64,000 nucleotides of DNA, from positions 124,001 to 188,000 of the forward strand of contig JAJKFJ010021767.1 of NCBI GenBank assembly GCA_027382625.1, in the 5' to 3' direction. Below, piece by piece: positions 15,720-28,625 of the stretch (position 1 is the stretch's first letter; every line of letters begins with the position of its first letter). Origin of the DNA: Tetmemena sp. SeJ-2015. Lineage: Eukaryota; Ciliophora; Spirotrichea; Sporadotrichida; Oxytrichidae. Position numbers and translations under genes: made by a program. The notes under the pieces were generated by a model that made no database searches, had not been told where the DNA came from, and saw nothing but the letters and a program-made list of their open reading frames with translations.

Positions 15720-18700
15720 TCAATTTTGTGGGGCTTCGTTGGCTGAAGTCATCGCCACGTCTTCCACTTCTTGATTAGAAGCCTTTGGTTATTATAAATA
15801 CAAAAATTGGTTCTTCTACATTAGGGATGGAATGGCCACTGCCGGCAGCGTTTTTACTTGACTAGTTTGAATTGGCGAAGCCTCTGCTACTTTAGTTAAC
15901 TAATGACTAGGCGCGTTCTCTCGTTTCTCTGCTAATGATACCTGAGAAAGTAAAATGATATTCAAAAATAGAGACTTGTCCATATCTTTGAGTCATTTGA
16001 TCGAAGCATCGTCGCTTGATTTCCTGGGCTTAAGCAGTAGCCACAAAGTCCATGAGAAATTCGTCATCTACGTTAAGTCTGCTCTTGCGATTACGGTATA
16101 CCAAGACATCCTCTGTCTCCTCGCCATAGTAGATTTTGTAAGTCTGAGGTTGTATCCTGTGGACTAGGTTGTTTTCAATTATCATGTCCCCATTGGAATC
16201 CTCAGTGATAGATAATTAAAGATGACATTCTATATATCAAAAGATAGAAGCTAGAACATTTCCTCTTGTACGCAGAGTAGCTTTCTTCATCCTTCTCAAG
16301 AAAACTGTTGATGAGGAAGGAAGGTCGTTAGGATCCACAGGATAGTTAACAACACTATCAGTGTAGACTAAATTCTCAGACAAGTTCTTCTTATCCTGGA
16401 AAGTGAAAGGGTTAAGATTGAAGTAGTGAATGGACAGCACCTAAGAAATGGGACTGTAAAGGAGGCGAACTCCTTGGCCATTGAAGCTACTGATTTCATT
16501 CATGCAATTAGCATAATTGGCAAGATAGATGCTCTCACTTGACCATTGGTCGCTTGGCTTGGATTGGCTGCTGCCCCTCTATTCAAGGTGAGCTTAGAAT
16601 CGAGTGAACATCCTCATGCTCTTTTAGCTGGCATCATCGTTTGCGATGTTAAGAAGTTACTTAGCAGTTTATATGACTAACTTATCGAAGGAGAAGAGCA
16701 GATAAGCCTTGCTTCCCATCAAAGCTCTTGCAAAATCTTCGTACTTGTTGAAGTCCTGGCTGCTTTGCATAGACAAAACTAAGCCTCCAAGAAAAACGTC
16801 GAAACGCTCATCTTTGAATTCTGATGCTCTTGGTCGAAGTTGAGCTTGCAACTCCTCATTCTTCGTATTGATGTCCTCATCAACTTTTTACTCTATCACA
16901 GCACGAGCCTTCATTAGGCGCTCATAGATAGTGTAAATTTACCTCAGGACAGTGTAATGATTTTGAGAGCCATACATTAGCTGGTAGTCTGGCTTGAAAT
17001 AAGGGAAGAAGACCGATTTCTTAGTTATAACTTCTTAGTCAGTCTCAAAACCTTGAACAGTTATAGGCTTAAGTTACTGTTAGAGTGTTAATCCTCTGCG
17101 TGGGTTCTCTGGAGACGATTGTTAGGCGCTGCTTTTATTATCATTGGAAGAATTAGCTTTCTCTTCCTCCTTGTCCTTGGAGTTTATAAAAAGTTGAAAC
17201 AAGTTACTGTTTTTCTTGGCGTCTGTCATTTCGACATCTTCTTTAGCTTCTGCTGGCTCTTCTTCCTCAGGGAATCTCTTATATTCAAATTCATTAGCAA
17301 GCTTCAACTCGTAAATTGAATATAGTGAAGTAGGATACTATAGAAACTACACTCAATATTTAGTAGTCACTCTGGCATATCTTGTCAATTTGACTTTCCT
17401 CAATTCTATTCAACTTATGGCAAAGGCCAAGCATTTCATCATAGCCCTCGATCCCCATAAGCTGTTCAAGTAGTACCCTAAGTGAATTTCTCATCTTTTC
17501 CTTCTCTGTGCTGCCATTACTAGCAGATCTGATGCCGATCATCACCAGCTAGCAAGTAAGCAGGAAGATATCTTTGTCGTTGAGAAGGAATCTGAATTGA
17601 GGGAGCTGCTCTGCCCTAGATCGAAGCTCCTCTTCAGATTCACGAAGATTTATGGGGTAGTCAACTTCCAACTAGGGGTTTGCTAGATGCTTCTCCTAAT
17701 GAACTACTATAGACTCGAAGAGCGAGTACGTTCCATAGAACTCACATTCCTTCCACCCATCAATATAAAGAAAATAGGAGGGTAAGTAGATTTTATTCAC
17801 CCTCCTTTGAGAACATTAAGGGATTTACTCTTTACAGACTGTTGACTTAGTGTCTTAATCTCTTGAAGATAGTTCTTCTGAGTCTAGTTCTTCTTTTCGA
17901 ACTATTTGAAATGGAAAGATCTGTGATCAAGGGACTTGTGGAAGTTTTTCTCGCATACTTCTCTCCAATTCTTTATCATGCCTTTCTTCTCATGAAGTAA
18001 GCCCTCAAATGTGACTCTAATGCGATCCCTTATAATAGGAATAGCCAAGGCTGTTCTGATTGGGAGGAGTGTCATCATCTCTGAGCCTTTTTCCCCATAC
18101 ACCTTTTCAATGTAAAATAATTTATCACATGTTTTAATTGGATATTGAAAACTGCAATAGGTTTGTTTGCTTTATAGTTTACTTGAGTCTCATCTTGTTA
18201 AGTTTCTTATCGTCAAAAGTGAACTTTTCTTTCTCTTTCATAAAATAAGAATAAGTTCTTTCTCTTCCTTGGGTAGATCATTCAATCTTGCTTCCTCATC
18301 CTCTAGAACCACTAAAGTCTTTTTGCAGTTTGCTATTTCAAAGTCTATGCGGTACATATTGCTAAAATCCTTTTATAATGGCCAAAAATTGTGGCCATTT
18401 AAATCATAGAAGTCCAATAAAATTTTGATTCAGAGTGATTTATAAAAGATATAGTGAGGGTTTTTAGAACACATAAAATCAACTCAAGATTTATATCAGG
18501 TTATATCATCTTCCACTTTGAAAAGAGCATCCTCAAACTGATTCTTAGTTTTGAATTTGAATGACTCACTTCCTTGAGGCAAGCTTGAATAGTCCTCATT
18601 AAAGATTTCCTTGCAGAGTTAGCGGATCTCAGGATGAACGTATCTGCCCTTGCAGAGTGGCCTGTAGAAGTCGTCAGGCATTTGAAAGTAGGAGTAGGAG

Positions 18701-20672
18701 ATCTTCTTGAAGAGATGAGTCTCAAATTCTGAGAAAGGCTTGCAGAGTAAATTATGATGTCTGCGAGAGTTATCTCTCGAAGCTACGATAGCTTTGAAAG
18801 TCAAGAGGAGATCGTTAGTAGACTTATCGAATAGAGGGCCAATCAAATCAAACAACTCAGACTGGTTAAAAACTCCCTCTATGTAGCAGTAGAAGCACTT
18901 CATGATGTCGTCAAAGCAAGACTCATTCCTGATGGCGCGACTGAGAGTGTCAAAGAACGAATACTCAGTCTTGGAGAGGTGCTTTAGTTAAGCTTGAAGG
19001 TGACCCAGGACGGGTGGCTAGATCTTAGGAGCAGTATAATCATGTGATACATCGTCCCCCATCACGCTTCCTTACCCTCCCTTGGGTTGGGGCTTGATCA
19101 CTCCTGGCTTTTGGATTGGAGTCTTAGTCTGAATTACAGTCTTCTCAGTTGCAGCCTCTTGGATTTTCTTGACAACAGCTTTCTTACCGCCCTTGACTTA
19201 ACTCTGCTCATTCTATTGAGTCTAGCCCTGATAATGCTTAAATAACATAGGGCGAAGAAGTAAATCCATTATGAATTTAATAATGAGGAACATCTGCGCA
19301 TTCCTAAACTCAAGACATTAATATTTAGCTCATTCTTTCATATATATTAAGAGAATCAGAGCATTAATCTCAAGAGAACCTATTCGCTCCCTCCCTCTCT
19401 CACTTACAATTTCACTTTCTATAAGTTTTTTGAATCTCAGGAGTAAGACGGGGTGGTCTGAAAATAATTCAGAGATGATAGTGCTCATCTCTTCTAGGTT
19501 CACTTCCTAGCGCGAATGTTTCTCAAGAGTCATTTTGAAAATCTTATAAGATTCTTCTCTTAGTTGTATCTACGAATCAATATATAGCCGCAGCATATCA
19601 ACAATAATTATCTCATTCACTCATTCATATGTCTTACCTTTGCATCTCTGTGGAAGGCAACAGCTTCGTCCATGGCAGCCTGTTCATTCTAAAGCCAAAG
19701 TTGAGCATCAACAGGAAAAAAGGGTGCTCGAAATCTTAAGATCCAAAGTAGTATACAAATTTCAATTAAACTCCTTCATTAAAGAGCCAATAGTTAATGA
19801 TTCGCAACTGATTAAGTTAATCAGATTAGCTAGGATTGGTGGGGGCGAGGCTTATAATTAATTGAGGTTGCTTGTGATAGGCTCTTAAGATAAAACCAAT
19901 CAGTGATTGGTGGGCGTGGCTTGCTTTAATCTTAACCAGCAGCATGCCACCACCAATGATCATTAACAACTGGAAGTGAAAATAACTAACTAAAATACTT
20001 ACCAACTCAAACTGATATCTTTCAGGCAGAAACTCGTTCAGGTCCTTCTTCAGAGGAACGTAGTTTTTGAGAACCTCGTTTATGAAGTTCAATCCGTGGC
20101 TTGGTTCGTTCACAAATCTACACATACTCATTAGAAATTTCAAGCAGGAGAGTGTTAGAAAATTTAGAACAAAGTGAGCTAAGCTCCTCAGACTTTATTG
20201 GCCTAGCAACAAACATAGCTTAGTCTTCGCAAACTAAGACGCATAATCTTAGTGGTATTTTTGAACTTTGAAGGCCCAAAAGCTCTCGACTTAAGTGATT
20301 GCTTAAGTCTAAGGCATGAGGAAGAAAGTGGCCTCGGGAAAAAGTTTAAAGGTGAAAAACTTACGTTCAATAAATTAACTTGTGAGTCACTTATAATTGC
20401 AGATCAATTTTTAGGATTGAAGAGGCGCAGCAGGCTTCCTTAAAGTTTTTGTAGTCTTGCTCTTTCATGGCCCTCTTGCATTTGAAGATGAATTCATGCA
20501 ATTTTGCCCTTAGGTTCTGTGCATCCTCGGCTGAGAATATATCATTGAGATAGCTTGGCAGGCTGTGAAGAGAGAAGCCGCCATTCAATCCTGGGGCTCC
20601 AGCTTAGCCTGGACCCACTCCATTATTCAAAGACACAGTTGCTGCGTATCAAAATAACAGTATATCGCTCAT
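15720..20672 (-). CDS. SIN3: SIN3-type paired-amphipathic-helix corepressor
   Basis: PAH-like modules are visible at about 20.1 kb (NFINEVLKNYVPLKK...FLPERYQFE) and 19.4 kb (EEMSTIISELFSDHPVLLLRF). The SIN3 histone-deacetylase-interaction core follows: FYRPLCKGRYVHPEIR, VYGEKGSEMM, then WREVCEKNFHKSLDHRSFHF. SIN3 scaffolds histone deacetylase complexes in the nucleus. Introns include 15950-15983 (34 nt) and several at 19.3-20.05 kb. Four IESs are marked separately. The last exon ends at TGA 15720-15722. The likely start is ATG at 20672-20670, but codon 8 of that frame is TGA; downstream the frame is open into the SLHSLPSYL block. The segment 20.15-20.42 kb is non-coding insertion. Identity is firm for the core; the N-terminus is tentative. 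Confidence 0.85.
16207..16248 (-). other. IES in SIN3, pointer GATAGA (36 bp)
   Basis: GATAGA (+ strand) at 16207-16212 and 16243-16248 flanks an AT-rich insert with an in-frame TGA. Excision joins NVLAS to ITEDSNGDMII with no frame change. Confidence 0.85.
18110..18132 (-). other. Candidate IES in SIN3, pointer ATGT (19 bp)
   Basis: ATGT at 18110-18113 and 18129-18132. Removing 19 bp drops a TGA and joins the upstream frame to IEKVYGEKGSEMM, the conserved SIN3 block. The pointer is only 4 bp. Confidence 0.6.
18227..18266 (-). other. IES in SIN3, 11-bp pointer TTCTTTCTCTT (29 bp)
   Basis: The longest pointer seen, at 18227-18237 and 18256-18266. Excision removes a TGA and gives LPKEEKEKFTFDDKK in one frame. 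Confidence 0.9.
18355..18506 (-). other. Candidate IES in SIN3, pointer ATAT (148 bp)
   Basis: A 148-bp AT-rich insert between ATAT copies splits the conserved FEDALFKVEDD...YRIDFEI helix. Joining at ATAT gives VEDDMYRIDFEI in frame, as expected for SIN3. The short pointer makes the exact border uncertain. Confidence 0.65.
19700..20030. repeat. Near-repeat cluster inside a SIN3 non-coding segment
   Basis: Two GC-richer direct near-copies, at 19835-19853 (ATTGGTGGGGGCGAGGCTT) and 19906-19922 (ATTGGTGGGCGTGGCTT), and an inverted partial copy at 19947-19957 (CCACCACCAAT). CTTAAGAT occurs beside them. It sits between SIN3 coding blocks and is probably eliminated or intronic. Confidence 0.5.
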
Positions 20673-21223
20673 ATTTCTAATATGGATTAAAAATTTGATT
20701 GAATAAAAAGGAAGACTGAATTTATTATTGAAGCCATTTATATAATTTGAATGTATGAGGTTGAACTCATCCCGGTAATGCGATGGCTTAGTATATTAAT
20801 AATTAATTATAAATCGATACTGCGCCTCACTCTTAAACACTCAACGATATCGCATCTCTAGGCTCAATTCAGACCTTAAAAAACCAAGCTTTTGAAACCA
20901 TGAGTTGAATAAAGGTCCAAGGAGAGCCAAAACCCTATTTTTAAAGCATGTGAGCCATGATGCAAAGGCTGAAGAGCCGCTACTGTCCGACTATGGATGC
21001 TCTAATCGAAGGCATAATTTTAAATTCTTGAATAATAACAAATCTCTTTGATCCCTTTACACTCTCCAAAGGATGCATTTCACAAATAAAACTAAGTGTG
21101 ATTAAATTAAGTCATAGAGGTAGCTCCCACTTACTTAAAATTTTATTAAAGGAAGGGCAGTGGACGCAATTGCTGTGCATAATAATAAAATTGGATATTT
21201 ATTATAACAAAAATTAATAAAGA
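20673..21223. other. Spacer between divergent SIN3 and DOCK genes
   Basis: About 550 bp of mostly AT-rich sequence with no supported gene. It must hold both promoters. The less AT-rich stretch 20.76-21.0 kb shows no recognisable RNA gene. Confidence 0.5.
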
Positions 21224-24200
21224 ATGAATCAAGACGAAAGTCAAGAGCTATCATTTGAGCAAGAACCTATATTCCCGTCAGATTAGAGGGAAGAAGGACT
21301 TAATACTAGTTAGAAAAAATCTATATTGAAAGTGTCAGAAAATCATCATAAATCGAACAGACTTTCTACTTCTCTTCCTCGGGTATTAATTCCATTATTT
21401 TATTATAAAATAGGTTCAATTCTTTGAGGAAAATAAAGAGCCCATCTCTGGGGAAAGTGAGGGAAAATATTTTGACTAAGATCTCACAAGCTCCATTAAA
21501 TATTCTTATGAACTATTTTATTCATTGTAGACTAGGCTCCCTAAATGGAGTTTGACTCAAGGGAGGAATCAGCAATGCTGGAATTTGACAAACTACAGAA
21601 TTAACTGATGTACGCATCCCCTGAGGCTCAAGACCAAGCTGCTGTTGACTCAGCAACTGAGGAAGATCCAGAGTTTTATTTAAATTCACCTAAAATTATT
21701 ATATAATCATCTTGTTTTGAGTTCATATAAGATATGATAATCCACAATGCGAAAAAGAACCTATGCTTTGAGCTCGAGTACATCTAAACTGTGTTCCAAT
21801 CAAGAAGCCAATTTGATCATTCTCCAGAGGAGCACAAAAGGTAATCAACTTTATCTTGATTTGTAATGTATTTTTAGGGGAGGAATAATCCACTTAGTAA
21901 ATGAAGAGGCTGCAAAGGAAAAAGAGAGAAAGGTCTTCTTAGAGAAGGTCTATAACGTGCTCTTGCAAATGAAGAGAGATTTCCTCAAAGAGTCTTAAGG
22001 GAGAAAAGTGAGCAAGAGAGATCTACGTAGAGCTTTAAAAGCTATGGCTTGCCACTTGGAGCGCACTCGTTACTACCTCGATGGCTATATTTATCCTCGT
22101 GACATCTCTCTAAACTTGATAGACGTGGATATTGAGAGCTCTCAGCAAATGCGAAGGAAGGAGATGCACTTGACGGAGCGACTCTACACCATCGTGTATA
22201 AGGATTTGTTCACTGCCTATGAAAAAGCTGTAGAAATTAGCGAAAAGATAGAGTAAATGGAGGCTATAGATAAGGAAAGAGAAGAGAAGGAGCGAATCAA
22301 GAAGGAGATGAGAACTTCACTTGCCTTCTAAAATAATCTTGAAAATGGATCCGATGACTCAAGCTTCATTGAGACTCATACAGTAAGGAAATCAATCGAA
22401 TCATTATGTTCTTAAGATAAATGTATAGATTGTATCAGAAAACAGAACTGTCAAGGATGTGGAGGATATTAAGAGAAATTTATCACGCAAGACTTAAGGA
22501 ACTAATCAATAAGCTTTGGGAGATATAATCAAGCATTTCTGGCCAGGGCTCAAAATTGATGAAAAGGATATCAGCAATACTCTGAAGGAAGAGGTTAATC
22601 TTATTATATCAGTGAGAAGGCTTTAAGTTTAGAGCCACGATTTACTTTTCTCTCTCTATTGCTGAGAACGGCTAACCTTATTCCCTTACCTCGTAACTGG
22701 ATACCACCAAGTTGTTTTACTAGCAATAAGGAGAATTTGTCTTTATCAGTATTTCTTTACATGCCCTCTTACTACAAAAGCTTGCTCTGATAATTAACGT
22801 GATTGAAAAGAAAAGGACAAAGACCTCATCCTAAGTTCACTAGCTGCTTCACACTAATGACGAGAATAGCATACATAGAGCCTATAAGGGCTATACATAT
22901 TCTTCCTTTATCAAGTTTGGTTTGGACCTAAGAAATTAAGATAAAGCAGATTTATGAGATGAAGGAGGCCAAATTTTACAAACAGAGCAGCTCCTTCAAC
23001 ATAGAGGAGAAGTATGCCACTCTTATCGATAAAAGAGGTTTCAAGAGATATACTGACATACCGCTAGCGAAAGCCATTAACCTAAGCTACATTTTTAAAC
23101 TGTAAATTAAATGTGTTGTAAATATACTTTAGGGAGGACAAAATTGATGAGATACAATTGCTAAAGTCATCTGCAGTGATTGTGAATAGAATTATAATCC
23201 TTTCATTTATCGCTAATTGTTTTAAGTTTGTTATAACTTCCATGAAAGAGACTTCTCTCAAAAGGGAAAGGATCAATTTAAGATATTCAAGAGCAAGGAT
23301 AAGTACGCAATGAACGACATAAAGATTGACCTTCGCAAGCTTTCAATTTTTGAGTCATTCGCTAAGAAAAGCCCAGTTTTAAGGATTTAGATTGCTCTGA
23401 GAGACAGCTATGGAGTAGTTTATGACACTATATACAAGTGCATATGTGACAATCAACTCGAGTTTGTTTAGACTTTCGAGTCCTTGATATATCCTAATCA
23501 GGCATAGGTTAACATGCAAGAGTCATTCTTCATGCGCATTCCAACTAAATCACTCGACACCCTGAAGAAGTTATACTTGATAGTGCTTGTCCAAGCTCTT
23601 ACAACTAATAAAGATACGAAAGGAGCCAAAATAAAGAACTCTAACTTCTCTTAAGAGTTAGATAAGCTTTGTAAGTTAACTTCCCTTGTCTCTTCTTAAT
23701 CAAATTTATAGAATTCCAAACTGAGTTGTTCACTATAATTCCTCTGTACGATTCTAAGCGAAGCTCAATCATCAATGACTCAGACTCACTAGAGATAAAG
23801 CTTTGGCAATTCGAAGAAGATCTGTTCAAAGATTTCCTTAAGCCAGATCAGCTTAGAAATTTCAGACTTACCACTAACAGACTTCAGATTCAAGTAAAAG
23901 TAGTTTCTAACGAGTTTACTCATAATGAGAGCATTAATCGGTTAATTATGCTGACTGAGCAGCAAACTGGGGATAATCCTGTGATTAAAAGTTCTGACGA
24001 GTATATGCAAATAATTGATGGTCTGAAACTGGGGACAAACACTGATGAGAGGATAGTTTACCACGATAAGATTCTTGACAAGCTATTCTAGATAATCAAT
24101 AATTTTATCATTTAATAAAGGCTTAGTGTGTATTTTAAGCATGTGAATGAACATTAAAAAAGGGAGTTTAGGAGTTCAGGAAAAGGTGTTTGAGACAATC

Positions 24201-27200
24201 ATCCTCATAATTGAACTCTTTCATTCGAAGTATAGTGAGTACAAGGAGTATTTAAACAGCTACATTGAAAAGCACTTTGCTCACTCTAAGGTTTATATTC
24301 CCTTGCTTCATCAGATTAGACAGACCTCTGAGGTCATTAAGTAAGGACTAAGGGATGAGAGATAGCACGAAGGTGGATAGGAGAAAGGAAATGAAGTTAT
24401 TCTTGCCAGTATTAAGTATCTGAGTGTAATCTTCAAACTCATTAAGATATCCTTTAATGAAGATCTCTCGATGCAAGATAACGTCCCAAGCTATTCTCAG
24501 ACTCAAATTGGCTACAATTAAATGAGTGAGATAGAAATAGTCTTCCAAAAGCCAGAGGATTCAGCTGCCATCACAGCAGACCCGAGTCTATATTTCTAGC
24601 AATCCATGAGGCAATTAGACCTCTATAAGAGATTCCAAAGAAGCATGATTGAAGAAGGAGATGAGGATGACTCAGATGATTAAGAGGAGAAGGAGAGTCC
24701 TTCTCAGCATCACATGATGATCGCTGGTTAAGAAGAGGAGGTAAGAGATAACTATTTCGAGTCTAATAAATTTGCTTAGTCAAGAATCTTGAGAAAGAAA
24801 GCCATGAGAGCTTCGGTTCAGTATGAAGGTCTCTTAGAAAAATCTGAACTCTCTAAGAGAGAATTTGGCGCCTTTGTTCAGAGGGCTATGACTAACATAT
24901 TTGAGGGGTGCCATAAAGACGCCATGAAATCTACCCTTGCAATAAGAGCGCTTCTCTATGAAGTAAGAAATAATTAAGTTTTTATTTATACCTGTAGAAT
25001 ATAACTGATATATTTGACCAAATTATTGAGTTTATGGATGAGAATTTCCTTTCAAAGATATTGATGTTCCTCTACGAAGAGCAACCCTATTAGTACAAGG
25101 TGCCAAGGCTAGGGCTAGCAACAGCCAAGAATTAAAATTAAAACTACAAGTCTTTCTAGAACTTTTAGAGTGATACCAATAATTCTCGAAGCAAGAGTCC
25201 TCTTGCAGGTGGCCACATGAGTAGACAGCAAATCTTGAGCAGAGGTAGTGAGATCATAGATGACTATGTCTCAGATCATAACTTCCTCCAGAGCTTGAGA
25301 GCATACAGCAACCTGAATGAAATATGCATAACGAAACTTAAGATTCTAGCCATGGGTAAAATCCTCTCGAATGGCTTGCTAGATAAAGTGCAAGGAAACT
25401 CAAATAGGATAGTTAAGTTCTTCTGTGAGAACATCTAATAGCACCATCTCAGAAGAAAGGAGTTGCTCTTCCATGTGTTTTACTTCCTCTATCAGCTTTT
25501 CATCTATATGAAAGCAGTTGACGACAAATAGCATCTTTCTCATGCATCTAAGCTAGCTCCACTCCCTCACAAGCTCAAGATATTCTCTAAGAGTAATTTG
25601 GACTTGAGGGATTTCTTTGCTAAGATTCTACCCTCCGTGGCGAAGTACTTATGGTCGCAACTCAAATAGTAAAACTATAACTACAAGCTAGAGGAAGCCA
25701 AGGATCTACTTGAGTTGAAGCCCTTCAGAGATAAAGGTAAGTCTAAGCCGTTTGGTGATTATTTGAAACTTACCACATATATTTAGCTGCACTTGTGCTT
25801 TTGAATGTGGCAAACCATGTAACGAAGGAGAAAATAAAGGAGCACATTTTTGGAGATCCAAAGAAGTTGACAAAGCTCATGCTAAATCTAAAGCGTCTTG
25901 CAAAGAAGATTTCCTTCTAGCTGAAGATAGACATCTACTTTGAGAAAAAGATGGTTTAGATAATCCGCAAGATCAACGAGTTCGTGATTTAAATCTTTAT
26001 GGAGTATGAAAACCCCAGCGAGGTCAGCAAGGAGTATGAGTCTGTGCTTACTTAATGCAAGAACATTCAGGTCTATCTTTGGTGCAGACTTGCCTCACTT
26101 AAGCTCAGATACAAGTAGACTGTAAGATCAAAGACTATGATCAAGGATCAACTCAAAGCTCACAAGGGCAAGATGCTAGAAATACTAAAGCAGTTCTGTT
26201 CCAAGTTCAGAGCAAACGGCTAGCCTTGGATAAGTCTTAGATTCCTAAATGAGGAGATTCCCTAGTTCAATTCTAATCATCAATTCTATCTTAAATGTTA
26301 AGTTCTTATGCTTTGAAACTGCCAATGACAAGCCTCTAAAGATCTACATGGAGATAGTGTCTGATGTTATTTAGCAGGAGTTTGAGGCACTCGGTGACAT
26401 AAAGTACACTAGTCAAAATGTATTTGAGGTCTTTAACTCTCTAAATAAGGAAAAGAAGCAAAGTGTGTGCACAAAATTCTACTAGACCTTCCATCAGTAT
26501 TTAAGTAACACCAGGCTCTATGCAAACTCCCAGCCATTCTAGAAACTGGTAGACACTAGACTAGAACAAATGCGCAAGCTTTAAGAGGCTTTGGAGAATG
26601 TGAATTACTCGAATGACCACATGAAGAGTAATATCTTCTATAGAGTCTATTGCTAGGCCAAGCTCATGGAGGTCTTTTGGGAACTACGCCTTTTTACTCT
26701 CTATATTGAAAACAAGGAGACTTTCAAAACTCTTCACGCCAAGCTAAATAATTTCGCTGAGATGGCATACACAGATCTCAGATTTTTAGAAATCATCCAG
26801 AGTGCAGATGAAGATATAATCTAGCTGGGAGAAAAGAAAATTAACGCACTCATTCAGATAGATCTGATGAATTTAAACTTATAATAGATGTTTCTATGAA
26901 GTTGATAAAGGAAAATCTTAAAGTCGCAGAGCTTTATGAGAAAGCTATAGAGATTAGTTGCCAGATGAGAGAGCTTTATGAAAATGCAATTTTTGACTAC
27001 AGCCAAGTCAGTTAGACCCTCATTGATTATTTATTAGTTATGATCAAGCAGGGTTGTTTTAGAAGATAGCTCAGAATTAGCACCGCCACTACGCTTCTTA
27101 CTTTAAGTTGGGCTTCTTTGGACAGAGCTATCCAGAGATGCTTAAAAACAAGGAGTTCGTATATAGAGGAGGAAAACTTGTGAAGAGATCTGATGTGATA

Positions 27201-28059
27201 GCAAAGCTGCAAGAGCAGTTCCCAGATGCGATCCCTTCTCATGAGGTGACTAGCCCTTCTCAAGATATATTAGAGGGACAGAAGAAGTACATATAGATCA
27301 CTCCAGTGCACCCACTTACCTACAAAGAGATGTTGCAGTTTGGAATAAACAGGGATCCTGATGAATTAGAACTAGGAAAGAAGGTTAAGGCTCTTCCTGA
27401 GAAACTAAGGAGCTACTATACTCAGAATTTCAAGAGGAGATTCTCTCATATTAAAAGTGTTTATTCTACAGAGAGACTGTGATACCGAGTAAGCAACATA
27501 CAGATGACTTGCAGAAGGACATCTAAATTGAGATATTCAAGGTGAAAGACAACTTCCCAACTATTATAAACATCCAAAACATAGTCAAGACCAAAAAGAT
27601 AGTCCAAAAGGGAATACTTATCTATTTTACTTAATTGACAAGGCTATCAGAGATGTCAAAGATCACGTTGAAAGAATAGAAAGTGCTAAAAGAGCTGTTG
27701 AAAGTTTACTTGCAGCACATGGTTAACCTAATAGAGAGGATAACGAAATAGAGACGCTTTAGAGTCTCATTCGTTCCAGTTTGGAATCTCCAATCCAAGG
27801 AGGTATTCAACGCTACTTGAATGCTTTCCTAAATGAGCACTATCTTAACTCTCCTTCAGACAGACAGAAAGTCTTCAGACTATTTGAAATGATCGAGGAC
27901 TGTTCCAAGGTGATTAACGACAGTATTCAATTACTCCAATAGAAAAGTTAAAATGAGGTAATGCAGACTAAGATGAATGGTGATTTCCTTAAATTCAAGG
28001 AATAGATGACCGATATCAGGGCTTATATTGATTAGAGCTTCCCTCAAAGAAGATTTTGA
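21224..28059 (+). CDS. DOCK-family RhoGEF (DHR-1/DHR-2)
   Basis: The C-terminal third carries the DHR-2 hallmark: YFKLGFFGQSYPEMLKNK, EFVYRGGKL, then LQEQFPDA, which matches DOCK proteins (YFRVGFYG...F.YRG.E...QFP.A). The middle (about 23.9-25.7 kb) resembles the helical repeat region behind DHR-1, and 22.6-23.6 kb is likely the C2-like DHR-1. DOCK proteins load GTP on Rac/Cdc42 at membranes to drive actin changes. Introns: 21383-21413 (31 nt), 21841-21877 (37 nt), about 22382-22427, and one starting near 24963. There is an IES at 21474-21534 and unresolved breaks at about 22.6, 23.1, 25.7, 26.3 and 27.4 kb. Stop TGA is at 28057-28059. The start ATG leads directly into an open acidic N-terminus. 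Confidence 0.8.
21474..21534 (+). other. IES in DOCK gene, pointer GACTA (56 bp)
   Basis: GACTA at 21474-21478 and 21530-21534. Excision of 56 bp joins YFDQ to APQMEFDSREES in frame; unexcised, the frame is lost. Confidence 0.8.
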
Positions 28060-28625
28060 ATAATTTAGAAAATCAATCTTACTATCAATTTATTCTTTAT
28101 AATTCTTAATTTATTACATCATTTTGAATGAAAAATGGAACTTGGAAAATTTAGAATAGATAAAGAGTCTTTCTTCACATTTACGCAATATCATGACCCT
28201 TCTGTTCTAGGTTGAAATTTCTGAAGAATAGATCTGCTTGTGCTTTAGCTGATTTGGGGTCAGCTATTATATTTAGAGCTATACCAGGGGCTTTGCATTC
28301 TTAAACTGCATTGTTTAAAGCAATAAATGATGAAAGATTATTAAGATGAACTATTAAGTATAAAAAATAATAATCAAGTTCCAATTTTGAGATCAGAACT
28401 TAATTAAACAACTCAATCAATACTATTTAATTTAATTTATTAGGAGCCCCTAATGGGCATAAAATAACTTAATAGATTTAAAGTAAATTCACAGGCGTAA
28501 CTCCTTGATCAGTTGTGCCACGTCACCGTGAAAGCCCAACGTCTCAAGCAATACAAAATAGGACTTCCAGAGGATGATTAGAGATTAGGAATTAGAGTGA
28601 TTTATATTATTATTGGTTTGACTAT
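28060..28625. other. AT-rich spacer after DOCK gene
   Basis: No supported gene. 28490-28560 is less AT-rich (ends near GTGAAAGCCCAACG) and borders the GC-rich island; it may belong to the same transcript or be unrelated. Confidence 0.4.

Noticed and set aside
17119..17319. + strand hydrophobic ORF that looks like a small membrane protein
   Set aside because: It lies antisense to a charged, well-supported SIN3 exon; the hydrophobicity comes from reading Glu/Lys codons backwards.
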